DNA from: Ulota crispa
Lineage: Eukaryota > Streptophyta > Bryopsida > Orthotrichales > Orthotrichaceae
Assembly (NCBI GenBank): GCA_963920765.1
Contig: OY987244.1
Span: 29,244,358 to 29,308,357, forward strand
Direction: 5' to 3'
Length of the DNA: 64,000 nucleotides
Position 1 is the stretch's first letter. Each line of letters opens with the position of its first letter. This document shows positions 1 to 12,213 of the stretch, piece after piece. A program made the position numbers and the translations under genes. Under the pieces are notes generated by a model, which was given only the letters and a program-made list of their open reading frames with translations, was not told the DNA's origin and did no database searches.

Positions 1-25
1 CATGAGATCTGAATTGTAAAGGCTG

Positions 26-808
26 TTAACCCCTGAGCGCCCAGCACCCCATATATCGCCTCCTACTATTTTCAATCCTTGTTTTGAGGGACTAGATTTA
101 ACTTTTTGGTCTTACTTTACACTACAATTATGAAGGTATTCAAGTTGTCCATGTCAATGGAGTAATGGCAAGGAAAGCCAAATGTTGTACAAGTGCTACA
201 AGAGATTTGATTTGGTGAAAACATCATACGAGGAGTGGTGGCACCCTACAGGGCGTGCTGGCAAGCAACATTTTACAGGCTACAACTAGTCAATATCCCT
301 TGCAAGCTTCCTTGTGTAAGCTTTGTGGTAGTGGGAAAGTTGTTGGCAAGGGTTCAAGCATGTTCTAGACCCTTATTATGGCAACCGTCACCAACTGTGG
401 TGTTCATTGTTTTCTGTGCCATAGCGATTTGAAGCCCTAAAATTTAACATAAAAAGAAGTGCAATCTTCAATAATTTACAAGTGTGTGCGTTCACATCTA
501 ATCTTGCTACTCACAAAATTTGAGATGAATCCGGGGCTTATAGAATTTTTTTAAAAATCATCAAATAGCAACTACCTACCAAAAAATGAGATTTTGTCAT
601 CACATGTTGTTTGATCAAATGTTATAATCTCCCATCTCCCACGGTTAGTTATTCCCAAAATTTGCAAGCCATTTTCTAAGTAGGTGTTCCACTATTTTCA
701 ATGGTCACATTTTATGGGTCTCAAATTGATTGAGATACGGTGCATCAAAGTTATCAGTCTTCAAAAACCCTAATTTTGGTGAAAATGGCCCGAGCACTCA
801 GGGGTTAA
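26..808. mobile_element. TTAA-bounded non-autonomous element
   Basis: TTAA followed by CCCCTGAGCGCCC at the left and a matching inverted end (GAGCACTCAGGGG then TTAA) at the right. About 780 bp, AT-rich, no coding domain. The ends and TTAA flanks place it with many similar elements in this window. piggyBac and Kolobok are the superfamilies known for TTAA targets; which one applies is inference. Confidence 0.65.
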
Positions 809-901
809 CCGCTATTGGGCTTAAGTTCCTACAAGGAACAAAATGATATTGAGCAAGTGTGTATCATTGAAAGTTTTAATTAATTTTTTTGATTTTTTTT
901 G

Positions 902-1839
902 TTAACCCTTAAAGGCCCAAGCAGTTTTCTCTAGTGAAAGTCACTGTTAACTACCACTTTGGGGGGAATGAGTAGAAAAGTAGGAAATAAAGTTTGTTTT
1001 GCAAATCCAACCATAGGATCTTGCCTTAGACTAGAAGAGGTACTTGTGGGAAAAAATCAGGTCATTCTAGATGGAGAGGAGGGAGATATTCACATCTAAA
1101 GTGAAAAAAAAGGTTTCTTTTTGTCCTATCCAAAAAATTTCAAAAGCCTTTGTCCACAATTACATGAAAAAAATTACTCAACACAAAGTTGAGGTTTATT
1201 TTTTCCATGTAGCAGACCAAGTTAGGTATGTGTGGGAGAATTTTCAAATCAATTGGAACTATACAACATATGGGGGAAAATAGTAAGTAAAAAGAAGTAG
1301 AGAATGAGTTAAATCACTAAATTGCTAAGAATTTAATTATTAAAATGAAAAATGCAAATCCCAATGGTGATAATGTTGTGATAAACAATCTACTTCCATT
1401 GGTTTAGTTTTTTTTCCAAAATATTAAAAATTGTGAAAAATAAAGGACTTCAAAGTTTATTTTAGAGTAGAGAATTCATAACTGCCCTCAAACTAGAACA
1501 TCTCATAACTTTCATCTCATTGATTGAAGTTGAATGATTCAAAGCTTCCCACATATAAAAAATCTAAAGAACCAATTTCAGATTTCTATTTTTAGAAAAT
1601 TCAAAATTTTAAGAAGTTTTTGGGCTGCTCGGATTGCCCTCCCTCCCCCGAGCAGCATAAATTCTTGCATAACTTCTTTGTCAAATGTCATAATGACAAA
1701 AAAATTAGATTCCCGGGTAGGTCTTGGAATTCCCCACTTTCAATAAAAGTTTCAAAAAATCACAAAAACTAGATTAGCTATAGGTACATGCCCAAAATCT
1801 CTACTGTCCCCAGGGGACAACCAGGCCTTTAGGGGTTAA
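902..1839. mobile_element. TTAA-bounded element, ~930-bp family
   Basis: Starts TTAACCCTTAAAGGCCC and ends GGCCTTTAGGGGTTAA. Its interior is recognisably similar to the element at 46979-47900, for example in the block after 1330 and in the last 100 bp, so these are two diverged copies of one family. No protein domain is encoded. Confidence 0.7.
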
Positions 1840-2210
1840 GATAGAGATTAGCAAAGGCTACTTATGCAAGGATATAGTTCTTATTGAAATTGGAATTCCG
1901 GTTCGAAAAAGCCATGGAAGATTATAGAGGAATTATATTTAGAGGGACAGGCCAAGCATGCTATTTTTAATTGACTTCTCATAAGGGCAACCAATGAAGG
2001 CAGCCTTTAGTGGAGTATGTCCAAAGCAAGCTTATATATATATAAAAGAATAAATTTGCATTTTGATTGATTGAGAGAGTATTGTGGTGCAACTGTCAGT
2101 GACTTATTGTTAACGTCTGGTGAAATAGCTCAATCTAATTGGTTAAAAGAGAGTGTTGTGGTGTAACTTCCAATAATCCGTCATACTATATTGTTAACCA
2201 CCACATGAAA

Positions 2211-2433
2211 GAGGGGTACATGTATAAAGTAGTTTACATTGAGTCATTTTAGCAAAAAATCAACATAGGAGAGGGGTACATGCGTAAAGTGGTTTACACT
2301 AAATCTTTTTAGCAAAAGATCAACACAAAAGGGGGATACATGTGTAAAGTAGTTTACACTAAGTCCCTCTAGTGGAGGACCAATAAGGGAGAGAGGGATA
2401 CGTGCATAAAACGGTTTACACTGAGACTTTACT
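2211..2433. repeat. Tandem repeat, 60-bp period, about 4 copies
   Basis: Units begin GAGGGGTACATG at 2211 and 2271 and continue, more diverged, at about 2331 and 2394. Each unit carries a GTTTACACT block. A second, looser repeat around a GTGTTGTGGTG motif lies just upstream at about 2070-2200. Nothing else is recognised in 1840-2210 or 2434-3291. Confidence 0.7.
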
Positions 2434-3291
2434 TTGAATCAAGTAATTGCCTCCGTGGGTACCTAAACTTATAGTGTAATAGATTAATACATGATTGTAT
2501 TAGACAAATACATTAGCCTTTGAATTGCAATGGCTACTAGAGATTTGGTAGTCTTTTCCAATTCCATGCTTGGATTTTCCTTTTTTCCAAACATAGCCTT
2601 TGAATATTTGGTTTTCAAAAACCTCAATTTAGTGTGCATTTCAAGCACATGTTTGCAATGGAAACCTATGTAGGGTGTGTTCCATGTCTTTGTTGGTCAT
2701 GAACACATGTGAAAGTATGCTTAACATGCTTTAGAGCATGTAAAACAAATCTCTTTAGCACCCATAGTGCAAAAAATGTTTAAACATGTGGTCAAAGAAT
2801 CTTGAAAATTTTGGGCAAAGGTCAAATTTTTTTTATACTAACTTCAAATGATGATATCTCTTGATATTATATAGTCAAACATCACAAAACTTTCACTATT
2901 TCTTCTTGCATAAATTTAATGCAAGACCTTCTGCTTAGATTTTTATAGAATAGGAAAAATCTTGTGCTTGGGATCTAATGACTAGAAATGGCATTTTTAA
3001 ATGTTTTTCAAGAAAAAATGAGCTTGATTTTGTAGGGGTTAAGAAAGAGAATCCACGGCCACTACACACTAAATTTTTAAACTTTCCTATGCCATTACCA
3101 TGAATTTTGTTTCTTAAGCATATTTTACCATCTTTTTTATCTTTTAACTTGCTTTCAATGGGCTCAATTTTGATTATCCTATTTCCAAATCCATGCATTA
3201 TTGTGTTTAATTAAAGACTCTTTAATAAGCTTTTAATAATAGTAATTACAAATCCTATTCTTACACCAAGATAATAAACATTGAGTCAATG

Positions 3292-3741
3292 TTCGGGGAG
3301 AAATTTTAGCTTCACCGGCTGAAATCCGGTACTTCCCAATTTCAACCGGATTTACAGTGACATGTACCGGTTAAACCCTCAGCGCCCAAAGTTATTTTTG
3401 GATTTAGGAGAAAATGGGGGGTTTAATGGTCACCACAGCTTGGAAAATTACATCCAAAAAAAGTGACTGTAGGATTTGAAAAAGGACTACATTCTCTATT
3501 GATGGGAACCAACCATGGCTGTTTTCACTGTACAATTTTTTTTTAAAAAGAGATGAAATTGTGGGCCCCATTGACAGAATACTGTCAATGGGGCGCTTAA
3601 AGGTTAAATTTCTACTATAAATATACTATATTTAGAATTTTGGAAAAATGGATTGGTTTTTTAGCCAATAGCTTCAAGTTTCAACCAAGTTTTTTGCAAT
3701 TTCAACCGGTTGCCACTACACTAACCGCTGGTTTTCCCTGA
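3292..3741. mobile_element. MITE, TTTGGGGAGAA family, interrupted
   Basis: Left end TTCGGGGAGAAA, right end a degraded inverse of it. Internal blocks (TTCACCGGCTGAAATCCGG, AATTTCAACCGG) recur in copies at 4717-4922, 20650-20880 and 34139-34377. The usual length is about 240 bp; this copy is longer because a TTAA element (3371-3607) has inserted into it. Confidence 0.65.
3371..3607 (+). mobile_element. TTAA element, ~240-bp family, nested
   Basis: Starts TTAAACCCTCAGCGCCC and ends GGGGCGCTTAAAGGTTAA, lying inside the MITE at 3292-3741. A second copy lies in inverse orientation at 63250-63491; the two share a long block including GGAAAATTACATC and AGGATTTGAAAAAGGACTAC. Confidence 0.75.
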
Positions 3742-3974
3742 TCATTGCATTGAGTTGTTTAAAGTGTTGGATTGATGATGCTCTTATGGGGTATTTCTCA
3801 CCATGTCCCAAGTCTCAATGAAAATGAAAATTATGATTGGTTGAGAATGGGACTTAGCCTTTGGCCATTCAGCATTTGCATGCTTTCAATCTTAAGTTCC
3901 AAAAAACAAGACTTTGCAATTCACACTTTGTTGGTCTGTCCTATGCCTAAGGTTTTGGTTCAATTAGTATTGCC

Positions 3975-4116
3975 TTAAGGTAGGTATACCCGTTCCTAAC
4001 CATGTATCCAATTTGTTGCTATGTATCAAGGTGGTCATTTTAGAATTGAAATGACCATTTTGGATACATAGTGACAGAATTGGGTACATGGTTGGAAATG
4101 GGTATACCTACCTTGA
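3975..4116. mobile_element. Near-perfect hairpin element (142 bp)
   Basis: The left arm begins AAGGTAGGTATACCC and the right arm ends GGGTATACCTACCTT; almost the whole length folds on itself around a short loop near 4048. The end sequence resembles that of the larger element at 9530-10879 (AAGGTAAGTACACCC), suggesting one superfamily with different interiors. Confidence 0.7.
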
Positions 4117-4716
4117 TGGTAACACCTTTTGAAAGTTTTGGCATTAGATTTGAAGGTTCAAATAAAAGTGGGACCTCAAGAGTTAGGTCAAGCAATATCA
4201 AAAACCCAACTTTGAGCTCAAGTGCCAATAATTAATTTTGCTTATGCTTTGTTTGGAATTAGTTTTTTCCCTCTATAAGAGAATAAAGTTGGAATTTAGC
4301 ATTGAGGCGAGATTTGCAAAGGTGGGACATGGAACTTGGTATAAATCACCCCTATGGTGCACTTCACACTACATCCCATGTCTCATCTTTGTAAATCACA
4401 CTTTAAAAAAACACAAATTCTTTAGATTATTAAGGGCAATAAAAGTACTGAAGAAATCACAAATATTTCATACAAAACAAAAATGAAATTTGGGCTGAAA
4501 TTTGGGTTAAGCATAATGATCAACCCAAACTTTAAGTGAAATCTTACCGTTTTAATGGCAAAATTTTCAAAAAGTGTTACCCTATAAGCAAATGTAGTAA
4601 ATTGAGATGTAAGACATAATGTGACTTGCCGAGTCCCAACTTTAGGCTCTCAACCAACATGATTTTGAGATCTTAATGCAAAGTGTAAACTACCTCTAAA
4701 TATACTAGAGCTAATG

Positions 4717-4922
4717 TTTAGGGAGAAATTTGACTACACTCGCTAAAATTTGGCATTCCCCACTTTCAACCAAATTCTCACTAGATTGCCTTGGATACTT
4801 TCTATATTTGCATTGGAGTTAACTATAAATAGTTTTTTTTGTAAACTTTGATTTATTTTTAGCCAATATTTTCAAATTGTTAGCAATTTGAACTGGCTAA
4901 CAATACATTAAGGGTTGTTTCA
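4717..4922. mobile_element. MITE, TTTGGGGAGAA family, degraded
   Basis: Left end TTTAGGGAGAAATTT, then a block like the other copies (GCATTCCCCACTTTCAACC) and a right part with CAATTTGAACTGGCTAACAA. The right terminus is not clear. Between 4923 and 5602 I see no gene; there is a run of 12 G at 5332-5343. Confidence 0.5.
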
Positions 4923-5602
4923 CACTATGGCCAAAAGTCAAGAGTTTGTTAATTTCCACCAATCAAATTGCAAGAAATCAAGACTTTGGCCTCTCAACCC
5001 TTCACATTAGAGGCCAAAGTCCAAAATCTCTCACCCTCCATGACATCACTCTTTCATCCAAAATAATGGTCTCTCAAAAGAATTTTGGGTCAAGCAAAAA
5101 GGAGACCCAAACTATGGTTGAGAGGCCATTGATTTTTTTTCATAAAGTAATAAAAAGCAACAAGATCTTAGCTATTAGGAAGGTCTAATGAATTTGGACT
5201 TTGAACTTGCATGCCCTTTAGAGGCTTCATGATATGGCCATTCAAGTGGAGAGGGTGTGAAAATTCATTGTCAAGAGTTTGAACTTTGGACTTGACCTTG
5301 GGAGGATTCACACTAAGGATACCTTTCCATGGGGGGGGGGGGGCTGGAGGAGTCCAGCCCTTTGATTATGCAAAAGTCAAACTACTACATCCTTGGGGGG
5401 CCTAGACCCAAAATCAGAGGTTACTTTCTAAACTCTATTCATTGTGAAGATTTAAAAAAAAAACTCTATTCTACCCGTGGTCAACTTGGATGGGCCTCCA
5501 ATTCCAATTACCCATGGTAAGGTATCCTAAAAGTAGCCAAAAGGATTCAAAAACTTTTTTTTATTGCCTATTTTCAACCAATTTCTTTGACCTCTTAACC
5601 CT

Positions 5603-6253
5603 TTAACCCCTAAATGCCCAACACCCAATTTGGGCGTTTACAAAACTTTGAAGATGAATAAAACCTTATCAAATCACTACTTTTAGTATTTTCTTTTTAA
5701 CATAAGTTTGTTTTGAAGTCCATCTTCAGCATCAAAAATCTGATCTAAAAAATGAATATTGATGATTTTTCCACTCAAGATTTTGTACAAGGGTCCACTG
5801 CAATCTTGAGTTTTCTGGTGTTGGAAGATCTTGAAAATGAGTCTCAAATATATTAGAACTTGGAGAAAAGTCCGTATTAGAAATCCATTTAAAAAAAATA
5901 CAGGAGTAGATTTTGAAAGCTGTAAATTGACTAAAGTGAAACATGTAATGACCTTAAACCTCATATTTTTTTGATGTCCAACTTTTTAGATTTGACATGT
6001 GAAATGAGAATGAGAAAACTTCAAGTCTTTTTTTGTAGTTTTAACACCTTCATGTTCAAACGTTATAATCTTTCAAATTATAAGTGATATTGTTGTGTTT
6101 TCTTTTTCCATGTGTTCTCTAACATGTCAAGTTTAAATTTGTATGGTTACAATTTAAAAAAACTTGATGAGATTTATGAAAAAGGTTGGTTGATTGTTCA
6201 CTCTCTTGAAAATGCCAAGAAGTTCAAAAAAGCCTTGGGCATTTAGGGGTTAA
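5603..6253. mobile_element. TTAA element, ~650-bp family
   Basis: Starts TTAACCCCTAAATGCCC and ends GGGCATTTAGGGGTTAA: the clearest terminal inverted repeat of the set. The interior matches the elements at 7777-8428, 59308-60150 and 62813-63701. Small reading frames inside show no known domain. Confidence 0.8.
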
Positions 6254-7154
6254 AGACCACCCACATTTTCACAAAATCCTTTAAAACCGGGGTAGTAAAC
6301 TAAAATGTGTGGCTGAATAAAATGTGGACTTGATTTCAATAATCCAACCATACAAATGGGAAGTTCACCTTGTTTACTATAAAGTTTCAAATTTTCAATT
6401 ATATCTATCGTTGGAGGTAAAATATTATAATGATTGAGTGAATTGTAGGTGGAAAATCTCTAGTTTTTGTGCTTGTGTGGTTTTGGATTTTACTATTTCA
6501 TAGAAGCTTTGTTTGAGAAGAGCCTTATATTTCTAGAAAGCAAAGTTTCTCACCTTTCCAATGAGACCAGTTTCACACAAAATGGATAAAAAGAGCAATC
6601 ACAAGGTGTAGCTAAGTGGACAAAAATGGTCAAAAATCCCACTTTATTTGCTACCCAAAAACAATTTTACAAGAAACTTGATAAATGCTATGGAAAATCC
6701 AATAAGTGAAAACAATAAAGAATTGGCCTTAAATGTAAGACAACAATTTTTAAGATGAGATGATAGCACCATTTCAATAGATTTTCAAATATTACAATTA
6801 TACTACTATTGTATAGAGAAACAATACAAGCGTATTTCTTAAGCAATTTGAAATTTTTTTAGGACCACACAATTGAAATGTGGCATTCTTTTTGGGTGTT
6901 TGATGTGTTGTGTTGTTGCTTTGATCCATCTTTGACCAAATATGGATATGTATTTTGAGACCTTGCCATATAAACATCATTATTTATCAACTCACATGCT
7001 TGATTTCATTGTTTTTTACTTGGTTGGAGGCAAAATTCTTGTGAGCACAAGCGATCTTCAAGACCGGTTTCCAAATTGTTGAACGATTTTACTCTATAAG
7101 CCAAAAACCACTCTCCTAAACCAAAATATGGTTTGGTGGTCTCTAAAGGGTTAA
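6250..7154. mobile_element. Probable TTAA element, eroded left end
   Basis: It shares its left TTAA with the right end of the preceding element and starts TTAAAGACCACCC. The right end is GGTGGTCTCTAAAGGGTTAA, an inverse match apart from missing Cs at the left. No coding domain. Confidence 0.5.
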
Positions 7155-7312
7155 CAAACTTTGGCCACTCAATCCCGCTGCCCTAAATGTCGGTTCTTCC
7201 AAGACATTGCCAAGAGCACAATTGTTTGGTAACTTGAAAAGGACACAATTGCACATTTGGCTCTGCATCAAGCACGTGCTCTTGCTACATCTTAGACACT
7301 TAAAGGAGACAC

Positions 7313-7553
7313 TTAACCCCTAAGTGCCCCAAGATCTCAAAATGGGGCACTCAATTTTGAAAAAATGTCCACATTTGACTCTTATCCTCTTTTTAATGGT
7401 AAAGTCAAAGGACTTGTACATTTTCATGTACCTTTAGGCATGTGTCTACTACCACTCAAAAAAATTCAAGCAATTTGACTCTACTTAGGTAATTGGACTA
7501 AGTACACAAGGGTATGGATTTGAGTGAATATGGCCTAGGCACTCAAGGGTTAA
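7313..7553. mobile_element. TTAA element, 241 bp
   Basis: Starts TTAACCCCTAAGTGCCCC and ends GGCACTCAAGGGTTAA. Its right TTAA is also the left TTAA of the next element. Confidence 0.75.
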
Positions 7554-7780
7554 CCATTGAACAGCCCAAAAGCCCTTTGTAGCCGTATGTATGATTGTAT
7601 GTACAGACGAATTTGAACTACTCTAAGGTCTTTCCAATTTTTTTATGCATCCATCATCATACAACCCGTCAATATGTATGGTTGTAACACTTAATTTCCA
7701 GCTGATTCAAACTTTTGAATATTGGTTGCGACTATATTTGGTACCGTATCTCTAGAGTCCAAGGGCCCTTCAGGAGTTAA
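7550..7780 (+). mobile_element. TTAA element, ~232-bp GTATGTATG family
   Basis: Family marked by GCCGTATGTATG near the left and CCCAAGGGCCCTTCAGG at the right. Other copies: 19400-19631, 36881-37110, 45857-46080 and 59652-59883. Both TTAA flanks are shared with neighbouring elements. No coding capacity. Confidence 0.8.
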
Positions 7781-8428
7781 CTCCTAAATGCCTGCGGCAC
7801 CAAAGTATGGTGTTCGCAATACTCCAAAGTTCAATAAACCTAACTAAGTAACTATTTTTAGTACTGTACATATTGGATTTATTCTTTGTGAAGTCTAATT
7901 TTAGGATCAACAATCTGATTTTGAAAATGATCAATTATGAGTTTTTTATTGAAACTTTTGTGCAAGGATCTTTGACTTTCTCTAGTGTTGAGAGCTCTTG
8001 GAAATGAGCCTCAAATACACTAGATCTTGGAGAAAAATTTACACAAAAAAATCACTTGAAAAAATTGTAGAAGAGATTTTGAAAAGCTATAAAGCGATTG
8101 GGATTATGTATGTTATTTCCTTTAACCTTGTATTTTTTTGATGGTCATTTTTTAAAATCCAACATGTGAAAAGAGGATTCAAAGGCTTCAAGTCATTTTT
8201 GTAGTTTTAACACCCTCATGATCAAACAACATAATCTTTCATTCCATTAGTGATAATGTTGTATTTTCTTTTCCTATATGACCTCTAACATATGTAGTTT
8301 GAATTTGTACGGTTACAATTCAAAAAAATTTGATACAATTTATTAAAATGTTACCTTTTTGTCCAATTTGAGGCAAATTCCTAAAAGCCCAAAAAAAGGC
8401 CTCAGGCATTTAGGCCTTTAGGTGTTAA
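7777..8428. mobile_element. TTAA element, ~650-bp family
   Basis: Same family and length as 5603-6253. Left end TTAACTCCTAAATGCC, right end GGCCTTTAGGTGTTAA. Shared interior motifs include ACACTAGATCTTGGAGAAA and the GTTTTAACACC block that serves as the empty insertion site compared with 63250. Confidence 0.75.
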
Positions 8429-8459
8429 AGGCTAAACTCCAAAGCATTAAAGCAGGCAG

Positions 8460-9060
8460 AGACTAGAGAGAGAGACTTCTTGATTGGCAGGGATCAGGGA
8501 TAAAGCTCGCGCTCACGCTTCCTTTCGTGGACGCAAACCATTTGCGGCTGCCGCTCTCTTATTAAAAAATCTGCAAAGCACGAGCAACACACATGCATTG
8601 TCATCATTTGTCCCTTCTGCCTCTCGCAATCAACTGCGGGCCCAGGATCAATGGCCGTGGTCCGTGGATGCACAGAATCGCAGGGCCGCAAGCCAGGTCA
8701 GTCCTTTCGATTTTTTTGAGTGAAACGTTTCAGAAGACGAGCAAGCTTGGAACACGAGCTGTGCGGTTTAGCGTAACAATGCGGTCACCTCCTCTCACTT
8801 ACAATTCTGCCACAACTGAACTCGATGCGCCTCACTCGAGCCATCATCCGAGCTCACAACTCTGCTCTTGAGTCTCCGTGATCAGATCTGCAGAATCGTT
8901 GCCAAGGCAGCTGTTTTTTCAGGTGGATAGCTTGGAAAATTTCACCGGAATTGTCACCGACTTCACAGACCTATTCCAGTGCAACCCGGGCGGGTTCTAC
9001 GAGGAGCTTCTGTTAACCTGGCCACGGTGAGCAAATTTCTTGAACGTGAGTCTTGTGCGA
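8460..9060 (+). other. GC-rich exon-like island, possible 5' leader
   Basis: This block is clearly richer in GC than its surroundings and starts with a short GA run, as does the putative promoter side of the CTL1 gene. Splice-like signals are visible: a donor at 8698, an acceptor ending at 8922, an open 104-nt segment 8923-9026 and a donor at 9027. The segment reads plausibly as protein (FTDLFQCNPGGFYEELLLTW) but matches nothing I recognise. It could be untranslated leader exons of the PAO-like gene downstream, or the remnant of another gene. No convincing start codon joins the pieces. Confidence 0.35.
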
Positions 9061-9110
9061 AACCTAGCTAGCGTGGTTGAGATCGCTATTTTCCGGTCAC
9101 ACTGGATGTA

Positions 9111-9480
9111 ACTGTAGCCAGCAACACCATATTTGTTGAAGTGGGGAAAAAATTTATATTTGGGGACTTTTGAATCTTTGAGAGTATTTTGGGTGATTTA
9201 GAGTGAAATTTATGAAGATTTCTTCAAACTGTAGCCAGCAACACCATATTTGTTGAATTGGGAAAAAGATATTTTTTGGGACTTTTGAATTTTCGAAAGT
9301 ATTTTGGTGATTTAGAGTGAAATTTATGATGATTTTCTTCAAGATCTTACATCAATGATATAGGATCTTGAAGAATTTGATCGTAGAGTTCACTCCAAAT
9401 CACCAAAATACTCTCGAAAATGAAAAATTTGGAAGTCCCAAAATGTAACCCTTTTCCCAATCTGACAAATATGGTGTTCA
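9111..9480. mobile_element. Fold-back element with duplicated arm
   Basis: A 117-bp unit starting ACTGTAGCCAGCAACACC occurs twice in direct order (9111, 9228). The second copy is followed by an inverted copy of itself (about 9389-9478, ending ACAAATATGGTGTT), so 9240-9478 can form a long hairpin. Related fold-backs lie at 23362-23628 and 35003-35263. Confidence 0.75.
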
Positions 9481-9529
9481 GCCCTTTGTGCTTTTTTGCC
9501 AAGCAAATAAAAAATGGTAATATTTCAAC

Positions 9530-10879
9530 TAAGGTAAGTACACCCAATTTCGACCAACTTTTGCACCTAATGCTGTCACATGTACTCCCTAGGAACATTT
9601 CAATTCTGAAATCTAGACCTTTCCTAGATAGCTCATCATTTGTGACAGAAAATGAAAGGTAGTTTCATTATGGTAATATATTAGCCTGTTTCAAAACTTC
9701 CAGTTCCAATTAAAGCATATAGATCCGTAAAAAGATTACTATGTATAGCCACTTTGGTAGTGCTTGTTTCTTGATTAGAAAAAGAAATCTTTTTTTTGGG
9801 AACACAGTCAACCAAAGTGGGAAACTATGATGTTCGCGATTTCTCCATGATCTGTCACCATAGAAAAAAGTTGAAGTTGTACAACAGGACCGCTGTTTTG
9901 TTATGGTAATATATATTATTGCTTTTTTGCTTTGCTTATTGTTGGGCCAACTAACGCAAAAAACGCACAGCGTTTTCTTAGTTTATGGTACAATTTGAAC
10001 TATAAGATGATCATGAGAAAAAATATATATATATTTTTTTATTGTGGACATTTCATTTAAAAGGTGCCCTAGTTCCATCAATTTCGCGTAACTTCAACTT
10101 TATGAAATCTATAGCCTTGTTCAAATATTGTAATTCTCTTTCCAAGAATTCCTTATTCTCCAATTTCTTTTTTCATTCATTCTATTTTTCTATATTTACT
10201 TTAGTAAAAGGTTCTCCCATATATTCCTGATGTAGGTGATTCAAAGAGTTATCAAATGTTCTCTCATACTCGGGTCTTAATTCAGCCCTTTGTTTCATTT
10301 CTAACGAAGATAAAAAGGAATACACTTTCTTTACAATCAATACACAAATTTCGTAAAAACTGAGCTGTTTGCTTAATGCATGAATTGAACCACCATAAAT
10401 GAAAATCTTGTTCAATAAGAAAAAACCCAACATAAGCCACGAAAAATAAAACAATAAAGTCAATACCCAATAACATGCTATCATGAAGAGTAACCATATG
10501 GAAAAAAAGCCCCTACAACTTTGAATTGAGAAAACTGCATAGCTCCTTTCTTTTTATTTCAGTCCTTTTTCCAACCTTTCGATCCAATAAAATATTTTAG
10601 CGCTAACCTTAGGAAAAGAATAATCATCCAAATCCTCTTTTCCTTTTTTTTAAATTTAATGTTAGAGGAAGGATCATCCAAACCCACACCATTTTTCCCT
10701 GCGTCAAAAAGGTATTTTTTCTCTTTGAATCCTCGAAGAGCAAAAAGTAAATCCTTATCATCTGTGACATAGATGATAAGCTATCTAGGAAAGGTCTAGA
10801 TTTCAGAATTGAAATGTTCCTAGGGAGTACATGTGACAGCATTAGGTGCAGAAGTCGGAATTGGGTGTACTTACCTTAA
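9530..10879. mobile_element. DNA transposon remnant with ~125-bp inverted ends
   Basis: The left end (TAAGGTAAGTACACCCAA) and right end are inverted copies for about 125 bp, including CTAGGAACATTTCAATTCTG on the left. The interior is AT-rich. On the minus strand 10182-10484 is an open frame of 100 codons with a hydrophobic start and a charged C-terminal half; I do not recognise it and it is not a transposase I know. It may be carried-in DNA. Confidence 0.6.
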
Positions 10880-11233
10880 TCGGCACGTTTTTAGAATTTT
10901 GAGGGTTCATGTCTGTTGTTCTAGTCTTTAGACTTTTGGAGTGTTCTGTGCACTTGAATGTTGCTTATGTCATGTTTTTGTGATTGGGAACTTCTGTGGT
11001 TTCTCGCTTGAGGTGAGGAAGGGCTACTAAATCTGAGACTGCACTCACCAGCTACAGTGGCCTTGCTCGAGCAAAGCCGTTGGTTTCCATCAACTCTAAA
11101 ATATTCTTAGGCTTCTTTTTCTTTTTCTTCAAGGATCAAGCAGCTGGGTGTGACTGATTGCATTTGATAAATTGGAAACAACAAAGAGGGGGGATTAAGG
11201 TGAGTGGATCAAGAGGACAGGGTTGAAGCGAGT

Positions 11234-12182
11234 ATGGCGATGCAGATGTTGGTACACACTCCGGGAATTGGATTAGGGGCGAAGTGCAATGGTGTTGTCT
11301 TTGAGGACAGGATTGCTGGTCCCTCCCATCCTCAAAGGGCAACGGTTTCTTGGAGGTATAGTGCACCAACAAATTATTGGTAAAAGATGTCAAAGAGTTG
11401 CTGATTTTGAATGTCGATAACTTTTTTTTGGCAAATGGTTGTTCCAATTTATTTTTGTACCTTTTCTCTTAAGACCTTCTTGCTTATAGTTACAAAGAAT
11501 TTCAACTTATTGAGGGGTGCTATGAACATCTCATATGGTTGTCAGGTCTTTGTTGATTTATGATATCTTGCACCGTACACTTGGAATGTTGCTTTGGTCG
11601 GATGTATTTGAATTGTGTGTGTGGAAGAAGACGAGGAAACATAGATCTCTTAACATGGCCTTTTTGGTATTCTATTATGCTTTGCCATAATATCATAGAC
11701 TTGTGTTAGGGGTGGTTCATACTATGTTTCAGGTATCAACTTTGCAATTCTCACCTCAACGCAAGATTCCAATATTCTTTTTTGTTATAAAGGGTAATCA
11801 AAAATACAAAAGCAAGCCTTTGAAGCAAAATAAAACTGGTGGGTGTTGGGCTCAAAGTTGGGATTCTGTTTTTGCTTGACCCAACTTTTAAACAAAGACC
11901 CACCGTTCATAGTGGCAAAACCTTCGAAAAGTGATGCGGCATTTGTAAGTGAACTAGAACGTGGGACTTAGTGTGAATTGCCAAGTCCCCTAATTTCAGT
12001 TCTTGGCTAATCAGATTCTGGAATTTAGATTTGACTTATCTGAAGATTCTGAACTATCCATTGGTTCTTGCGTTGGGACATTTGGTAGTCAGGCTTAAGA
12101 AGGGTCGGGGTGTTGATTGTTGTTATCCTAAAAGCTTTTGAAAACGCACACATATCAATAATTGCAAAAATCTTTTTTTTTT

Positions 12183-12213
<31 letters not shown>

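Noticed and set aside
2211-2433. A CRISPR-like array
   Set aside because: The 60-bp units are contiguous diverged tandem copies without spacers, in a eukaryotic setting.
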